NCBI GenBank assembly: GCA_946886925.1
Contig: CAMPJQ010000070.1
Location: 1 to 9,207 of the forward strand
Length of the DNA stretch: 9,207 nucleotides
Direction of reading: 5' to 3'
Source: an uncultured Terrimonas sp.
Lineage (GTDB): Bacteria; Bacteroidota; Bacteroidia; Chitinophagales; Chitinophagaceae
The notes beneath the pieces were generated by a model that saw only the letters and a program-made list of their open reading frames with translations, searched no databases and was not told the DNA's origin. Position numbers and translations under genes: made by a program. Each line of letters begins with the position of its first letter. The stretch's first letter is position 1. Positions 1 to 7,124 of this stretch are shown piece after piece.

Positions 1-864
1 TTCACTTTGCATGGAGATAATATCGAGGTCATGCTGCAATGCAAGTTCCCTTAATTGCCTGCGCAACAGTTCGGGGTTTTGTGCAAACAGTTGATAGCGT
101 GTGCCGGTGATCTGCTGCACCTGTGTGGATTCAAGGATATTTGTAAACAATCCGATGCTCACGTCAGTGGCAAACTCAACCATAATGCGATGCCTGTTTC
201 CACTGGCTGCCTGCAGATTGACTACCATATCGTCTGCCACCAGTTCTCCTTTGCTGATAATAATTACCCTGTTGCATATGGCCTCCACCTCCTGTAATAT
301 ATGTGACGAAAAAAGAACGGTTTTATTTTTACCCTGCTGTTTTATCACTTCCCTGATTTCAACAATCTGGTTGGGATCCAAACCTGTAGTGGGTTCATCC
401 AAAATAAGTACTTCGGGGTCGTAGATCAATGCGGCAGCCAGTCCCACTCTTTGTTTGTATCCCTTTGAAAGCTGCCCGATCCTCTTCTTCTGTTCCGGGC
501 CTAACCCTACCATTTCAATAACATCCTTTATAGCGGCGGTTTTATTTTTAAGCTTATGCACCCCGGCAATAAACCCGAGGTATTCCTTTACATACATATC
601 ATAATATAAAGGATTGGATTCGGGCAGGTAACCGATTTTCTTTTTTACTTCCAGGGGATGACCGGCAACATTCAACCCGCAAACAATTGCTTCGCCGGCA
701 GTTTGCTTCAGGTAGCCTGTTAAAATTTTCATGGTAGTGGATTTGCCAGCGCCATTTGGACCTAAAAAGCCAACGACCTCTCCTTTGTTTACAGAAAATG
801 ATATATCATTTACCGCTTTTTGCTCACCGTAAACTTTATGAAGATTATTTACCCGGATTGACAT
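1..864 (-). CDS. gldA: GldA-like ABC transporter ATP-binding protein (3' end off window)
   Basis: This is the ATPase subunit of an ABC transporter. In gliding Bacteroidota, GldA works with the membrane subunits GldF and GldG and is needed for gliding motility. The frame is open from the ATG at 864 to the window edge, giving 288 residues with no stop. Visible motifs are Walker A GPNGAGKST (35-43), the Q-loop region IGYLPESNPLY (77-87), the signature LSKGYKQRV (132-140, an LSGGQ variant), Walker B VLILDEP (152-158) with the D-loop GLD (161-163), and the switch histidine in SSHIL (H188). The start MSIRVNNLHKVYG and the GYLPE-NPLY segment resemble GldA more than other DrrA/CcmA-type ATPases. GldA proteins are about 300 residues, so only a short C-terminal tail is missing. 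The gene lies 23 nt after the small membrane protein gene and is probably co-transcribed with it. gldF/gldG are not in view, so another ABC-2-type exporter ATPase is possible. Confidence 0.8.
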   Translation of the reverse strand, partial: MSIRVNNLHKVYGEQKAVNDISFSVNKGEVVGFLGPNGAGKSTTMKILTGYLKQTAGEAIVCGLNVAGHPLEVKKKIGYLPESNPLYYDMYVKEYLGFIAGVHKLKNKTAAIKDVIEMVGLGPEQKKRIGQLSKGYKQRVGLAAALIYDPEVLILDEPTTGLDPNQIVEIREVIKQQGKNKTVLFSSHILQEVEAICNRVIIISKGELVADDMVVNLQAASGNRHRIMVEFATDVSIGLFTNILESTQVQQITGTRYQLFAQNPELLRRQLRELALQHDLDIISMQSE

Positions 865-887
865 GCAACAAAAATAAGGACTCCATT

Positions 888-1109
888 TTACATTTGTCTT
901 TTATACTCGTCTTTCCATGCATACCAGCCAAATATACACAGGCCAATGGCAATAGGTATAAATACAATAACAAATACAGCCCATTGTATTTTTGTATCTG
1001 TTACAGGATGGGCGCCAATTTGATGCAAAGCCGTTTTAATAAGGTAGAGCATAGACAGCGGCCCCATCAGCATCCATATGAGCCCCATCCATTTTCGCAA
1101 TTGATTCAT
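888..1109 (-). CDS. Small two-helix membrane protein (DUF6814-like)
   Basis: A 73-residue protein of unknown function. It has a short basic N-terminus (MNQLRKW), a hydrophobic helix at about 9-29, a polar linker at 30-41 (HQIGAHPVTDTK), a second strong helix at about 42-64, and a charged tail (KDEYKRQM). From memory it fits a small Bacteroidota membrane family (DUF6814) often found next to MHS-type MFS transporters; this was not checked by search. The ATG at 1109 lies 10 nt after the transporter stop, in A/T-rich sequence with no Shine-Dalgarno, as is usual in Bacteroidota. The tight spacing suggests a role as an accessory subunit of the transporter, by analogy with the small YjcH protein encoded beside acetate permease ActP. 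That role is inference. The gene looks real because it fills the gap between two same-strand genes and has a coherent two-helix design. Confidence 0.8.
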   Translation of the reverse strand: MNQLRKWMGLIWMLMGPLSMLYLIKTALHQIGAHPVTDTKIQWAVFVIVFIPIAIGLCIFGWYAWKDEYKRQM

Positions 1110-1119
1110 TATATTTTAT

Positions 1120-2655
1120 TTAATCGCTTACATCGGGATCTTTTTTATTACTGATATAAACAGCACCGATAACAAGACATACAAAAGAAACAATAATAGG
1201 ATACATTAATCCTACCAGCTTGTCGCCGGTATTAATGGTAGTTAACAATAAAGCAATAAAAGGCGTTAATCCTCCAAACACACCATTACCTATATGATAA
1301 GGCAATGACATGGAAGTATATCGAATGCGCGTGGGGAACATTTCAACCAAAAACGCGGCAATAGGCCCATATACCATTGTAACAAAAATAACCTGCACAA
1401 AAATCAGGAATACAAATTGCCAGTAAACAGGTGCTGGTAATTTCTTCCCGGTATATACAGGCACAGCATGCGCCACGGGTTTCGATGCGCCGGCAAAAAC
1501 CGTGTCCCTGCTTTGTTGCGTGTAAGCAAAGCCGTTATCAAAAGTTTTTACTATGCTGGTAGTAACGATTGTATGTTCGTTTATTGCATCTTTATGTACA
1601 ACAGGCTCACTTATGCTTGCAGGCGTTTGTGTTTGATAAACGGTTGTATCGGAAAGATCAAGAAATTGCTGATAGATGGGCCGGTAAAATACAATGGCCA
1701 GGAACATGCCTGCCAGCATGATCCATTTTCTTCCCACCCTGTCGCTCCAGGAGCCGAACACCACAAAAAAAGGTGTAGCAAAAAGGATAGCCCAGATGAG
1801 CATGGTGCGCGATTGTTCAAAATCTATTTTACAAACCGTTTCAATAAAGCTCTGCGCATAAAACTGGCCGGTATACCACACCACGCCCTGGCCCATGGTT
1901 GCGCCAAACAAGGCCAGCAAAACCATTTTAAGATTGGTTTTATGACCGAAACTTTCTTTCAGCGGATTAACTGATATTTTCCCTTCCGACTTGATTTTGG
2001 TGAACAATGGCGACTCATTCATTTTTAAGCGGATATAAATGGAAATACCCACCAGCACTATGGAAACCAAAAAAGGTATGCGCCAGCCCCAGTCGTTGAA
2101 TTTTTGGATAGAAACATTTACATCGCTGTCCAATCCGTGCCTTACCAGCAATATCACGCCTAAGGAAACAAAAAGTCCGAGCGTAGCAGTGGTTTGTATC
2201 CACGATGTATAAAAGCCTCTTTTATTCGGGGGCGCATGTTCGGCAACGTAAGTAGCCGCACCACCATATTCGCCTCCCAAAGCAAGTCCCTGCAACAGGC
2301 GCAGCAATAACACAATAATTGGAGCCGCAAACCCAATGCTTTCGTAAGACGGAACAAGCCCGATAGCAAAAGTAGAACCACCCATAATGATGAGTGTAAG
2401 CAAAAAGGTGTACTTACGTCCCACAAGGTCACCCAAACGCCCGAATACCAATGCGCCAAAAGGCCTAACAATGAAGCCCGCTGCAAAAGTTGCAAGGGTT
2501 GATAATAACGCGGCCGTTGGATTGGTTTGGGGAAAGAATTGAGTGGCAATTACCGTGGCCAGACTTCCGAAAATATAAAAATCATACCATTCAATAAGTG
2601 TGCCTACCGAGGAAGCGCCTATAACCTTCCAGATACCTTTTGGTGATGTTGACAT
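1120..2655 (-). CDS. MHS-family MFS transporter (metabolite:H+ symporter)
   Basis: An inner-membrane MFS transporter of the metabolite:H+ symporter (MHS) type, the group that includes KgtP, ProP and ShiA. I start it at the ATG at 2655 (511 residues, MSTSPKGIWK); a TTG three codons upstream also extends the frame but is less likely. Family marks (511-residue numbering) are GTLIEWYDFYIFG (18-30) in helix 1, motif A GRLGDLVGRK (72-81) in loop 2-3, RLLQGLALGGEYGGA (119-133), the repeated motif A GSWSDRVGRK (301-310) in loop 8-9, and EMFPTRIRYTSMSLPYHIGN (438-457) in the last third. About 80 mostly polar residues (about 331-411) are inserted between predicted helices 9 and 10, in a loop expected to face the periplasm. 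The substrate cannot be read from sequence. The divergent acs gene suggests a short carboxylic acid. It heads an apparent operon with the mini membrane protein and gldA. Confidence 0.9.
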   Translation of the reverse strand: MSTSPKGIWKVIGASSVGTLIEWYDFYIFGSLATVIATQFFPQTNPTAALLSTLATFAAGFIVRPFGALVFGRLGDLVGRKYTFLLTLIIMGGSTFAIGLVPSYESIGFAAPIIVLLLRLLQGLALGGEYGGAATYVAEHAPPNKRGFYTSWIQTTATLGLFVSLGVILLVRHGLDSDVNVSIQKFNDWGWRIPFLVSIVLVGISIYIRLKMNESPLFTKIKSEGKISVNPLKESFGHKTNLKMVLLALFGATMGQGVVWYTGQFYAQSFIETVCKIDFEQSRTMLIWAILFATPFFVVFGSWSDRVGRKWIMLAGMFLAIVFYRPIYQQFLDLSDTTVYQTQTPASISEPVVHKDAINEHTIVTTSIVKTFDNGFAYTQQSRDTVFAGASKPVAHAVPVYTGKKLPAPVYWQFVFLIFVQVIFVTMVYGPIAAFLVEMFPTRIRYTSMSLPYHIGNGVFGGLTPFIALLLTTINTGDKLVGLMYPIIVSFVCLVIGAVYISNKKDPDVSD

Positions 2656-2677
2656 TGTACGCAAGCAAATTAGGGAA

Positions 2678-2709
2678 TGAATATACTAAACATGCCGGTG
2701 TGAGCAAAA
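2678..2709 (-). promoter_or_regulatory. Weak candidate promoter for the MFS operon
   Basis: On the minus strand TTTTG (2705-2709) is followed after 19 bp by TATATTCA (2678-2685). The spacing fits the Bacteroidota sigma-A consensus (TTTG, about 17-23 bp, TAnnTTTG), but the -7 element has only two of the four TTTG bases in place. It would give a leader of roughly 15-20 nt before the ATG at 2655. This is the best candidate I found in the divergent gap. I found no matching pair for acs on the plus strand. Confidence 0.3.
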
Positions 2710-2718
2710 GGAAAATAA

Positions 2719-2746
2719 AAAGTTTATCGTTCGAAAGTTTATCGTT
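2719..2746. repeat. Tandem 13-bp direct repeat in the divergent acs/MFS intergenic region
   Basis: AAAGTTTATCGTT occurs at 2719-2731 and again at 2734-2746, with a 15-bp period and 2 bp between copies. A partial related string (TATAGTTTG) follows at 2747-2755. The repeat sits about 65 bp upstream of the MFS start and about 100 bp upstream of the acs start, where a regulator serving both genes could bind. It is also consistent with the low-complexity GTTTAT-type strings common in Bacteroidota intergenic DNA, so a regulatory role is only a possibility. Confidence 0.55.
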
Positions 2747-2847
2747 TATAGTTTGCATGAAAGATGAAAATTTTGCAATCCCATTTATATTCAACCGAAT
2801 GTGGTTAATTTAGCCCTTCCTAATATGAACTAAAATTGCATCGCTAT

Positions 2848-4779
2848 ATGTCTTATCCCTATCAGTTAAAAAGCATTGAAGCATACAAGGCAGCTTACAA
2901 AAAAAGTGTTGAAGACCCGGAAACCTTTTGGACGGGAATTGCTGAAAATTTTACATGGAGAAAAAAGTGGGACAAAGTATTGAACTGGAATTTTAAAGAT
3001 CCCAAAATAGAATGGTTTGCCGGCGGTAAATTAAACATCACTGAAAATTGTTTAGACCGCCACTTAGAAACCCTGGGCGATAAGCCTGCCATTATCTGGG
3101 AATCCAATGACCCGGAAGAAAGGACAAGAGTAGTTACTTACGAAAGGTTGCATAAAAGGGTATGCCAGTTTGCACAGGTACTTAAAAACAATGGCATAAA
3201 AAAGGGCGATCGTGTTTGCATATACATGGGCATGATTCCTGAACTGGCTTACGCGGTATTGGCCTGCGCCCGTATCGGCGCTATTCATAGCGTGATCTTC
3301 GGTGGCTTTTCTGCCCGCAGCATTGCCGACAGGCTGGAGGATACCAAATCGGAATGTATTATTACCTGTGATGGCGCTTACCGCGGTGGCAAAGATATAC
3401 CGTTAAAAAGCGTAATTGACGATGCGCTGGTAGGAAACAAGCTGGTAAAAAAAGTAATTGTATATACCCGCACAAGAATACCCGTGAGCATGATAAAGGG
3501 AAGGGATGTGTGGTGGGAGGATGAAATGCTGAAAGTAACAGATACCCTGCCGGTAGAAGGCTTTGGGGATGCGGAAACAATGGATGCGGAAGACCCCCTG
3601 TTTATTTTGTATACTTCGGGCAGCACCGGCAAACCCAAAGGCGTGGTGCATACCACCGGTGGTTATATGGTATGGACCAATTATACTTTTGTAAATACTT
3701 TTCAGTACCAGCCGGGGCAGGTGCATTTTTGCACTGCCGATATTGGCTGGATAACAGGGCACAGCTATATTTTATATGGGCCTTTAAGCGCAGGCGCCAC
3801 CAGTGTAATGTTTGAGGGCATCCCCACCTGGCCCGATGCCGGCAGGTTCTGGGACATCGTTGATAAATATAAAGTTGATATCCTGTATACTGCCCCTACC
3901 GCCATTCGCAGCTTAATGGGCTACGGGTTAGACCCGATAAAAGATAAAGACCTTTCTTCATTAAAAGTATTGGGATCGGTTGGCGAACCCATTAATGAAG
4001 AAGCCTGGAACTGGTATAATGAGCATATCGGAAAAAAAAGGTGCCCTATTGTTGACACCTGGTGGCAAACAGAAAATGGCGGCATATTGATTTCAAATCT
4101 TGCGGGAGTAACACCATCCCGACCCTCCTGGGCAACCCTGCCACTGCCGGGTGTGCAGCCTGTGCTCGTTGATGAAAATGGGAGGGAAGTAACAGAAAAA
4201 GATGAAGAAGGTTTTTATAAAGGGAATTTGTGCATGAAAGCTCCGTGGCCGGGAATGCTGAGAACAACCTATGGCGATCATGAACGCTGCCGCACCACAT
4301 ATTTTGCTACATATGATAATCTGTATTTTACAGGAGATGGGGCTTTAAAAGATGATGAAGGCAACTATCGCATAACCGGAAGGGTAGATGATGTACTGAA
4401 CGTAAGTGGCCACCGGATAGGAACCGCTGAAATTGAAAACGCCATTAATATGCATGCCAGTGTGGTGGAAAGTGCTGTAGTGGGTTACCCGCATCCGATA
4501 AAAGGTCTCGGAATTTACGCCTATGTGATCGTAACCGGTTTTCATGGCGATGAGGAAAGAACCCGGCAGGATATTGTTCAAACCGTTTCCCGCATTATTG
4601 GTCCTATTGCCAAGCCCGATAAAATACAATTTGTAACGGGATTGCCCAAAACGCGCAGCGGTAAGATCATGCGGCGTATTTTACGAAAAATAGCAGAAGG
4701 TGAGCCCGATAAAGTAGGGGATACTTCCACGCTGCTTGACCCCGCGGTTGTGGATGGCATTAAATCGGGAAAATTATAA
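2848..4779 (+). CDS. acs: Acetate--CoA ligase, AMP-forming (acetyl-CoA synthetase)
   Basis: This cytoplasmic enzyme converts acetate, ATP and CoA to acetyl-CoA, AMP and PPi through an acetyl-adenylate. I start it at the ATG at 2848 (643 residues, MSYPYQLKSIEAYKAAYKKS); a TTG four codons upstream extends the frame, but homologues begin near the ATG. The length is close to the 652 residues of Salmonella Acs. In order it shows an N-terminal cap with FTWRKKWDKVLNWNF, the adenylation P-loop YTSGSTGKPKG (255-265), the acyl-pocket motif DTWWQTENGG (403-412, where the second W restricts the pocket to acetate or propionate), the hinge region TGDGALKDDEGNYRITGRVDD (about 495-515, split by domain motion), VLNVSGHRIGTAEIE (516-530), and PKTRSGKIMRR (600-610). 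K606 is the catalytic lysine that is acetylated in other Acs proteins. All key residues are present. Propionyl-CoA synthetase is less likely because of the double Trp and the strong overall Acs pattern. The gene stands alone on its strand, divergent from the MFS operon. Confidence 0.97.
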   Translation: MSYPYQLKSIEAYKAAYKKSVEDPETFWTGIAENFTWRKKWDKVLNWNFKDPKIEWFAGGKLNITENCLDRHLETLGDKPAIIWESNDPEERTRVVTYERLHKRVCQFAQVLKNNGIKKGDRVCIYMGMIPELAYAVLACARIGAIHSVIFGGFSARSIADRLEDTKSECIITCDGAYRGGKDIPLKSVIDDALVGNKLVKKVIVYTRTRIPVSMIKGRDVWWEDEMLKVTDTLPVEGFGDAETMDAEDPLFILYTSGSTGKPKGVVHTTGGYMVWTNYTFVNTFQYQPGQVHFCTADIGWITGHSYILYGPLSAGATSVMFEGIPTWPDAGRFWDIVDKYKVDILYTAPTAIRSLMGYGLDPIKDKDLSSLKVLGSVGEPINEEAWNWYNEHIGKKRCPIVDTWWQTENGGILISNLAGVTPSRPSWATLPLPGVQPVLVDENGREVTEKDEEGFYKGNLCMKAPWPGMLRTTYGDHERCRTTYFATYDNLYFTGDGALKDDEGNYRITGRVDDVLNVSGHRIGTAEIENAINMHASVVESAVVGYPHPIKGLGIYAYVIVTGFHGDEERTRQDIVQTVSRIIGPIAKPDKIQFVTGLPKTRSGKIMRRILRKIAEGEPDKVGDTSTLLDPAVVDGIKSGKL

Positions 4780-4854
4780 GCCATAGATACCGATTATTTT
4801 GAAGAAGATTAGCCTGGCGGGTTAATACGAACCGTGCGCGGAAATGGGATTGTT

Positions 4855-4871
4855 CGACCCTTTCCGGGTCG
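4855..4871. repeat. Palindrome 1 of intergenic repeat cluster
   Basis: CGACCC (4855-4860) and GGGTCG (4866-4871) form a perfect 6-bp stem around a TTTCC loop. The flanks GTT(C) on the left and (G)TAATAC on the right partly recur at palindrome 2. There is no T run after it, so it is not an obvious terminator. Confidence 0.7.
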
Positions 4872-4905
4872 TAATACTTTTCTATCCTGTGGGTTATAAA
4901 CGTTG

Positions 4906-4920
4906 GACCCTTTCAGGGTC
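4906..4920. repeat. Palindrome 2 of intergenic repeat cluster
   Basis: GACCC (4906-4910) and GGGTC (4916-4920) form a 5-bp stem around TTTCA. The 15-mer differs from the core of palindrome 1 at a single base (loop TTTCA against TTTCC). AATAC follows here as TAATAC does in palindrome 1. It is preceded by TTTCTATCCTG (4879-4889) and TATAAACGTT (4895-4904), the arrangement seen again in unit B. Confidence 0.7.
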
Positions 4921-4997
4921 AATACAAGTATATATGCATAAACCGGCTGGCATCTGCCGAAGAGAGTCACACCTTGCAGTCAGAAGTGCTTTCTTTC

Positions 4998-5012
4998 TAT
5001 CCTGAAAGGATA
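4998..5012. repeat. Palindrome 3 of intergenic repeat cluster
   Basis: TATCCT (4998-5003) pairs with AGGATA (5007-5012) across a GAA loop. Its left arm lies inside the second copy of the 11-mer TTTCTATCCTG (4994-5004). In the first copy (4879-4889) the following sequence does not complete this palindrome. Confidence 0.6.
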
Positions 5013-5043
5013 TAAGCTTTATAACAAGAACGAAAAAGTTTTG

Positions 5044-5064
5044 TTCGACTCCAAAGGAGTCGAA
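5044..5064. repeat. Palindrome 4, strongest hairpin of the cluster (possible weak terminator)
   Basis: TTCGACTCC (5044-5052) and GGAGTCGAA (5056-5064) form a perfect 9-bp stem with an AAA loop. Read on the minus strand, the downstream tail has only broken T runs (about 5033-5043), and on the plus strand it is GTTTCAAG. It could help stop transcription from the dehydrogenase side, but its layout matches the other palindromes of the cluster, so I class it as a repeat first. Confidence 0.7.
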
Positions 5065-5234
5065 GTTTCAAGAATGGATTGCAACCAGCTTCACTAAGTT
5101 TTTCCAAAAAACACCAACAACGGGATACAAATTAATTGAGAAATGGAAACAAGTATTCATGTATCACAAACGAGTAGATAATATGAATCTATAAGGTTGG
5201 CAGGTCAAATCTTATAAATTTCGTTTCTATACTT

Positions 5235-7028
5235 TTAAAATGAATACCTGTTATCGCCGATCAGCTTATCCGCTATGCGTCTTCTTGCATCCTTGCTGTT
5301 GAAAGGCTCTGCTTTGGTGAAACGTTTTACGCCCAGCAGCATCATGCGTTGCTCGTCTCCTCCGGCAAATGCGTTTATGGCATCGCGCCCGCTTTTATTT
5401 ACCCGGTCGGCTGTATCGTACAAATAGGTACGGGCCATATCAAGATACAGTGCAGCAGCCGGTTCGCCCTGCTGATCCATTATTTTGATGGCTCTTAACA
5501 AAGCGCTCTCGGCATGAAAAACATTGATCGCCATGTCGGCAATATGCATCAGGATCTCCTGTTCGCTTTCAATTTTCATCATCAGCTTTTGTACGGCGGC
5601 GCCGGCTACCATTAAAATCGCTTTCTTCATACTGGCGATCAGTTTCAGTTCTTTTGCAAAAGCACCTTCATCACCACTTCCAAAATCAGGGATGCTCATC
5701 AGCTCCTTTTGTACAGCAGTTGCCGGTCCCATTAAATCCAGCCTGCCTTTCATGGCCCGCTTCAATACCATATCTACCGTGAGTAAACGATTAATTTCAT
5801 TCGTCCCTTCAAAAATGCGGTTGATCCGGCTGTCGCGGTAAGCCCTCGATATAATGTACTCAGCGCTGAACCCGTTACCACCATGTATCTGAACACCTTC
5901 ATCCACCACAAAATCCAGTACTTCACTGCCAAACACTTTAAGCATGGCGCATTCTATGGCATACTCTTCAGCGCCTGCCAGCAGGGCTTCGCTGAAAGGT
6001 TTTCCCTCCGCTATTAACTCCTGTTCTTTATCGTCAATCCATTTTGCCGTTCTGTATAAAGCACTTTCGGCTACCCATATCCGTATGGCCATTTCCGCTA
6101 TCTTGTGTTTCATGGCGCCAAACTGTGCTATAGGCTGCTTAAACTGCTCGCGGGTATTGGCGTATTGTATAGCGGTAGTTGCGGCTCCTTTTGCTCCGCC
6201 CAATGCCGCGGCGCATAATTTTAAGCGGCCGATATTGAGAATATTAAAAGCGATAATATGCCCTTTCCCAATTTCACCCAATACATTCTCAACCGGAACT
6301 TTGGCATCCTGGAAATAGAGCTGAACAGTAGAAGAGCCCTTGATGCCCATTTTATGCTCCTCGGGCCCCTGTGTAAATCCTTCGGTGTTACGGTCTACTA
6401 TAAACGCAGTGAATTTATCACCGTCCACTTTAGCAAACACAGTATACACATCGGCAAAGCCGCCATTGGTGATCCAGCATTTTTGTCCGTTCAATAAATA
6501 ATATTTACCATCACTGCTGAGTTTTGCAGAAGTTTTGGCACTCAGGGCATCACTGCCGCTGTTGGGTTCTGTAAGCCCGTAGGAGCCCTTCCATTCGCCG
6601 GTGGTTAACTTGGGTATGTATTTTTCTTTTTGTTCGGGCGTTCCAAAATACAAGATAGGTAAGGTGCCTATACCTGTATGTGCCGCAATGGCCACGGAAA
6701 AGGAAAAGCCGCTTCCCAATCCTTCATTTACCAATGTGGAGGTAACAAAATCTTTTCCCAACCCACCATATGCTTCGGGGATGGATACCCCCAGCAATCC
6801 CTGTTCACCCGCCTTATCAAGCAATGACGGCATTAAACCCGGCTCCAGTTTGTCAATACGCTCAATAATGGGAAGTACTTCACTACTAATAAAACGGGTA
6901 CACATTTCCATGATCATCTTCTGCTCCTCATTAAAATCTTCAGGAGTAAAAATGTCTTCCGGTTTACTTTCCCTGATGATCCATTCGCCCCCTTTTAGGA
7001 TGGTTGTGGCTGGTGCTCCGGTATTCAT
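5235..7028 (-). CDS. Acyl-CoA dehydrogenase, VLCAD/FadE-like, with C-terminal extension
   Basis: This FAD enzyme carries out the first step of fatty-acid beta-oxidation, oxidising acyl-CoA to trans-2-enoyl-CoA and passing electrons to electron-transfer flavoprotein. It has 597 residues, longer than the roughly 380 of short- and medium-chain enzymes and close to Bacillus subtilis FadE (594) and mammalian VLCAD. The N-terminal helical domain (about 30-145) includes VSIPEAYGGLGKD (81-93). The FAD/substrate beta domain carries GLTEPNSGSDALSAKT (151-166) and CWITNGG (184-190). The C-terminal helical domain has QIHGGNGFSAEYIISRAYRD (380-399) and FEGTNEI (406-412), where E407 is the expected catalytic base. 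A further helical extension of about 165 residues (430-597) is typical of the VLCAD/ACAD9 group. The ATG at 7028 fits the family start MNTGAPATTILKGGEWII. It follows marR by 97 bp on the same strand. I saw no separate promoter in that gap, so co-transcription is likely. No hydratase, hydroxyacyl dehydrogenase or thiolase gene is in the window. Confidence 0.94.
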   Translation of the reverse strand: MNTGAPATTILKGGEWIIRESKPEDIFTPEDFNEEQKMIMEMCTRFISSEVLPIIERIDKLEPGLMPSLLDKAGEQGLLGVSIPEAYGGLGKDFVTSTLVNEGLGSGFSFSVAIAAHTGIGTLPILYFGTPEQKEKYIPKLTTGEWKGSYGLTEPNSGSDALSAKTSAKLSSDGKYYLLNGQKCWITNGGFADVYTVFAKVDGDKFTAFIVDRNTEGFTQGPEEHKMGIKGSSTVQLYFQDAKVPVENVLGEIGKGHIIAFNILNIGRLKLCAAALGGAKGAATTAIQYANTREQFKQPIAQFGAMKHKIAEMAIRIWVAESALYRTAKWIDDKEQELIAEGKPFSEALLAGAEEYAIECAMLKVFGSEVLDFVVDEGVQIHGGNGFSAEYIISRAYRDSRINRIFEGTNEINRLLTVDMVLKRAMKGRLDLMGPATAVQKELMSIPDFGSGDEGAFAKELKLIASMKKAILMVAGAAVQKLMMKIESEQEILMHIADMAINVFHAESALLRAIKIMDQQGEPAAALYLDMARTYLYDTADRVNKSGRDAINAFAGGDEQRMMLLGVKRFTKAEPFNSKDARRRIADKLIGDNRYSF

Positions 7029-7124
7029 ACAATTGTATTTTTTATGTTAAGCAATAATTAAGTCTTCCTTAGAACGTAACTGTGAAATGAAATAATATGA
7101 AAATCTTCATTCCTGCCCGAATTA

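Larger units (their letters stand above)
4780..5234. other. Gene-free convergent intergenic region with palindromes
   Basis: These 455 bp separate the 3' ends of acs (plus) and the acyl-CoA dehydrogenase gene (minus). I see no convincing coding frame and no tRNA or ncRNA signature. The central part (about 4851-5066) holds four short inverted repeats and two copies of the 11-mer TTTCTATCCTG (4879-4889 and 4994-5004). The outer parts (4780-4850 and 5067-5234) are A/T-rich with no structure that I can identify. No classic intrinsic terminator (GC hairpin plus long T run) is visible for either gene. Confidence 0.75.

Noticed and set aside
756..1154. Plus-strand open frame of 132 codons over the gldA start, the mini membrane gene and the transporter end
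   Set aside because: It crosses the junctions of three well-supported minus-strand genes, has no domain-like composition (many H, Y, C and P), and is an antisense shadow.
2752..2813. acs promoter formed from TTTG (2772-2775) and TAATTTAG (2806-2813)
   Set aside because: The 30-bp spacing is too long for the Bacteroidota consensus and the -7 element is imperfect.
3362..3762. Overlapping minus-strand frames antisense to acs
   Set aside because: They lie inside the conserved adenylation domain of acs and show no protein family features.
4815..4836. Terminator hairpin just after acs (GGTT/AACC arms around AATACG)
   Set aside because: Only about 4 bp pair before a mismatch, and no T run follows.
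4855..5064. Small CRISPR-like array
   Set aside because: The repeated units are short palindromes at irregular distances with non-identical cores, there are no uniform spacers, and no cas gene is present.
5524..6497. Several plus-strand open frames antisense to the acyl-CoA dehydrogenase gene
   Set aside because: The minus-strand frame has clear family motifs over its whole length; the antisense frames are low-complexity reverse images of it.
7029..7124. Separate promoter or second MarR dyad for the acyl-CoA dehydrogenase gene
   Set aside because: Reading both strands I found no TTTG / TAnnTTTG pair and no TTAGTT/AACTAA inverted arms in this gap.
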